DNA from: Desulfatitalea sp.
Lineage (GTDB): Bacteria; Desulfobacterota; Desulfobacteria; Desulfobacterales; Desulfosarcinaceae
Length of the DNA stretch: 7,953 nt
NCBI GenBank assembly: GCA_013041835.1
Contig: JABDRH010000526.1
Coordinates: 1-7,953, forward strand
Reading direction: 5' to 3'
Shown here: piece by piece, positions 6,488 to 7,953 of the stretch
Position numbering within the stretch: the stretch's first letter is position 1
Layout: the number at the start of each line of letters is the position of its first letter
The notes under the pieces: generated by a model
The model's input: the letters and a program-made list of their open reading frames with translations, nothing else
The model's database searches: none
Told to the model about the DNA's origin: nothing
Program-made: the position numbers and the translations under genes

Positions 6488-6552
6488 TAGTGCAGGGACC
6501 TCGTTTCATCCGGGTTTACTGGCCGGCCATGGGTGATCCGACCCCGTTTGGC

Positions 6553-6580
6553 ATTTCATACCCTTTCACGGTATAGAAAT
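6553..6580. promoter_or_regulatory. Imperfect inverted repeat upstream of the helicase gene
   Basis: ATTTCATACC (6553-6562) and GGTATAGAAAT (6570-6580) are inverted repeats with one extra base in the right arm, separated by 7 bases. At about 66 bases before the helicase start codon it is suitably placed for an operator or a leader hairpin. No clear promoter boxes were identified on the - strand nearby. Confidence 0.4.
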
Positions 6581-6583
6581 CAC

Positions 6584-6601
6584 TCCTTATTTAGATAAGG
6601 A
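6584..6601. promoter_or_regulatory. 7-bp-arm palindrome next to the terminator
   Basis: TCCTTAT (6584-6590) and ATAAGGA (6595-6601) are perfect inverted repeats around TTAG. It lies between the terminator stem and the preceding inverted repeat, upstream of the helicase gene. Possible operator or RNA hairpin. Confidence 0.4.
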
Positions 6602-6603
6602 CG

Positions 6604-6654
6604 CAGGAATATAAAAAGGGCGCTCCTGGTTGGAGCGCCCTTTTTATATTCCTG
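6604..6654 (-). terminator. Perfect 23-bp stem-loop, intrinsic terminator of the glycosyltransferase gene (bidirectional by symmetry)
   Basis: Arms 6604-6626 and 6632-6654 are perfectly complementary over 23 bp, with a 5-base loop (TGGTT on the + strand). The core is GGGCGCTCC/GGAGCGCCC flanked by A5 on one side and T5 on the other, so a T-tract follows the GC stem on either strand. It begins 17 bases past the stop codon of the - strand glycosyltransferase gene and separates it from the helicase gene, which must then have its own promoter. Confidence 0.93.
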
Positions 6655-6671
6655 ATCAAAGAAAAACGCGT

Positions 6672-7952
6672 TTAGTGGACCGGCAGCATCCTTTCCAGGT
6701 TCGCTGCCGGCGCTTGCAAGCCGGCCCTGAACAAACGCAGGGCAAGGTCATCCAACGCCATGGCCAAAGCCTCGCGTGGCATATGCCGGACGAGGCTTTG
6801 TGAAAGGTTTCGGGCTTGATCCGTTCTTCCGCAGCAGGCATGGCCAGCCGCGAGCATGAAGATGGCCGGGAAATAGGTGGGGTGTCGGTGGGCAAGCGGT
6901 TGGAAAACTTCAACAGCTGCTTCAAATTCTCCCTGCATCAAACGGCTGATGCCAAGATTGTAGTGTGCTTCCCGGGCATTTGAATCCATCGCCACTGCAC
7001 GGCGGGACCATGCCAGGCTTTTCAGGTAATCGCCCTGTTGCCAATAGGCGGCCGCCAGGTTGACCAAGGCTTCCAGGAAATTGGGTCGCAGGGTGAGCAG
7101 GCGCTGCCAGAGGCCGACCGCCTCATCCCACCGTTCCAACTGGCCGGCCGCAACCGCCAGTTCCCGAACAGCGGCCGGGTCGTCCTTCATCTCCTCCAAC
7201 TTGGCATACCCCAGGGAAAAGTAGCTTTTGGCCTTCTCCAGATTTCGGCTTTCATCCAGATGGCCGTAATGGTGGACCGGCACCGGGCAATTCTTAATGG
7301 GGATACCAGCGGACCGCAGGGATGGTTCGACCCGCTCATGCACGGGGAAATGAAACCGCACTGCCGGATGGCGTTTGAACAGCCGCACCTTGTTGCTGGG
7401 AAACCAGCCCATGCCGGTTTCACAGGCCTGATAGTCCCCCATATTGGCCTGCCAACCGATGGCGTTGGCCACGTTGCAGTAGTTGCGCGTCTGAAGGGTA
7501 TAGGCCACAACCCCTTGGCCCTGGCTTCGTATCAGCGACCGAAGTGCCTCAAAATCTTGCGCAGCAATGAGTTCATCGGCATCCAACACCAGCACCCAGG
7601 CGGCGCCGGAAAGACCCAGGGCCGCATTCCGGGCAGCGGCGAAATCGTCGCACCAGGAAAAGGCGTGTACTTGGGCACCGTAAAGCCGTGCAATGTCAGC
7701 CGTGCGGTCGTTGGAGCCGGTGTCCACCACGATAATCTCATCGGCCAGCGGTTTGGCAGCATGCAGGCAGGCGGCCAAAAATTTGGCCTCGTTGCGCACG
7801 ATCATGCACAAGGAGAGAGAATCGGCGACGCTATCTGAAATACGATCCGGACCGATATGAAGACGTACGGCCAGACCGGCGTCGAGCAGGCCGTCGTCGT
7901 GAGCGTCACCGGCCACCAACCTTTCGATGGCCGTCATGGCTTCGACGTAGGC
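6672..7952 (-). CDS. Family 2 glycosyltransferase with C-terminal TPR repeats, 5' end beyond the window
   Basis: This is a GT-A fold glycosyltransferase expected to transfer a sugar from a nucleotide donor to a glycan or protein; probably cytosolic, since no membrane segment is seen. Numbering from an ATG at 7937: the GT2 domain begins at about 41 with LSLCMIVRNEAKFLAACL, then EIIVVDTGSNDRTADIA (67-83), DDFAAARNAAL, and the metal-binding DxD as LDADE (Asp119, Asp121). From about 240 to the end are tetratricopeptide repeats (GQLERWDEAVGLWQRLLTLRP, ALVNLAAAYWQQGDYLKSLAWS, AHYNLGISRLMQGEFEAAVEVF and a weaker last copy), a protein-interaction module. The frame stays open upstream of 7937 to the edge, and the 40 residues before the GT2 domain do not look like a natural N-terminus, so a longer protein is likely. 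It ends 17 bases before a strong terminator. Confidence 0.87.
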   Translation of the reverse strand, partial: AYVEAMTAIERLVAGDAHDDGLLDAGLAVRLHIGPDRISDSVADSLSLCMIVRNEAKFLAACLHAAKPLADEIIVVDTGSNDRTADIARLYGAQVHAFSWCDDFAAARNAALGLSGAAWVLVLDADELIAAQDFEALRSLIRSQGQGVVAYTLQTRNYCNVANAIGWQANMGDYQACETGMGWFPSNKVRLFKRHPAVRFHFPVHERVEPSLRSAGIPIKNCPVPVHHYGHLDESRNLEKAKSYFSLGYAKLEEMKDDPAAVRELAVAAGQLERWDEAVGLWQRLLTLRPNFLEALVNLAAAYWQQGDYLKSLAWSRRAVAMDSNAREAHYNLGISRLMQGEFEAAVEVFQPLAHRHPTYFPAIFMLAAGHACCGRTDQARNLSQSLVRHMPREALAMALDDLALRLFRAGLQAPAANLERMLPVH

Positions 7953-7953
7953 C

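Noticed and set aside
6520..6529. TGGCCGGCCA palindrome
   Set aside because: A 10-bp GC palindrome is common by chance in GC-rich DNA and has no associated structure.
7038..7838. 266-codon + strand frame
   Set aside because: It is antisense to the well-supported glycosyltransferase gene; a codon-bias shadow with no recognisable motif.

Overview
The window is protein-coding bacterial chromosome of moderately high GC with short intergenic gaps. The PilZ protein, the PflX-type radical SAM protein, the MalY/PatB lyase and the TPR glycosyltransferase together suggest a Desulfobacterota-like (deltaproteobacterial, possibly sulfate-reducing) organism. That placement is inferred from protein style only. 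No rRNA, tRNA, CRISPR array, transposase or phage gene is visible.

Layout, left half (+ strand): (1) the 3' part of a YhdH/AcuI-type zinc-free quinone or acrylyl-CoA reductase, cut by the window edge; (2) a MalY/PatB-family PLP enzyme a few bases downstream; (3) an unrecognised 131-aa protein with a strong ribosome binding site; (4) a PflX-family (COG1313) radical SAM protein; (5) an exported cyclophilin-type peptidyl-prolyl isomerase; (6) a gap of about 400 bases with a good sigma70-like promoter, a C9 tract and a hairpin; (7) a divergent PilZ-domain protein.

Layout, right half (- strand): (8) a superfamily 2 DEXH helicase (COG1061/XPB-like) convergent with the PilZ gene, starting at TTG; (9) an inter-gene region with two imperfect palindromes and a perfect 23-bp terminator stem; (10) a family 2 glycosyltransferase with C-terminal TPR repeats, whose reading frame runs off the right edge.

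The genes look like mostly independent housekeeping and accessory functions. The first two form one likely unit, as do the small unknown gene and pflX. The most unexpected structure is non-coding. The 3' ends of the convergent pilZ and helicase genes carry a 20-bp inverted repeat (18/20 identical) that is read in different frames by the two genes. Both differences become G-U wobble pairs in the + strand RNA. The repeat encloses several small hairpins, and it could be a MITE-like element or a structured bidirectional 3' end. I see no clear multi-gene defence or biosynthetic system here.
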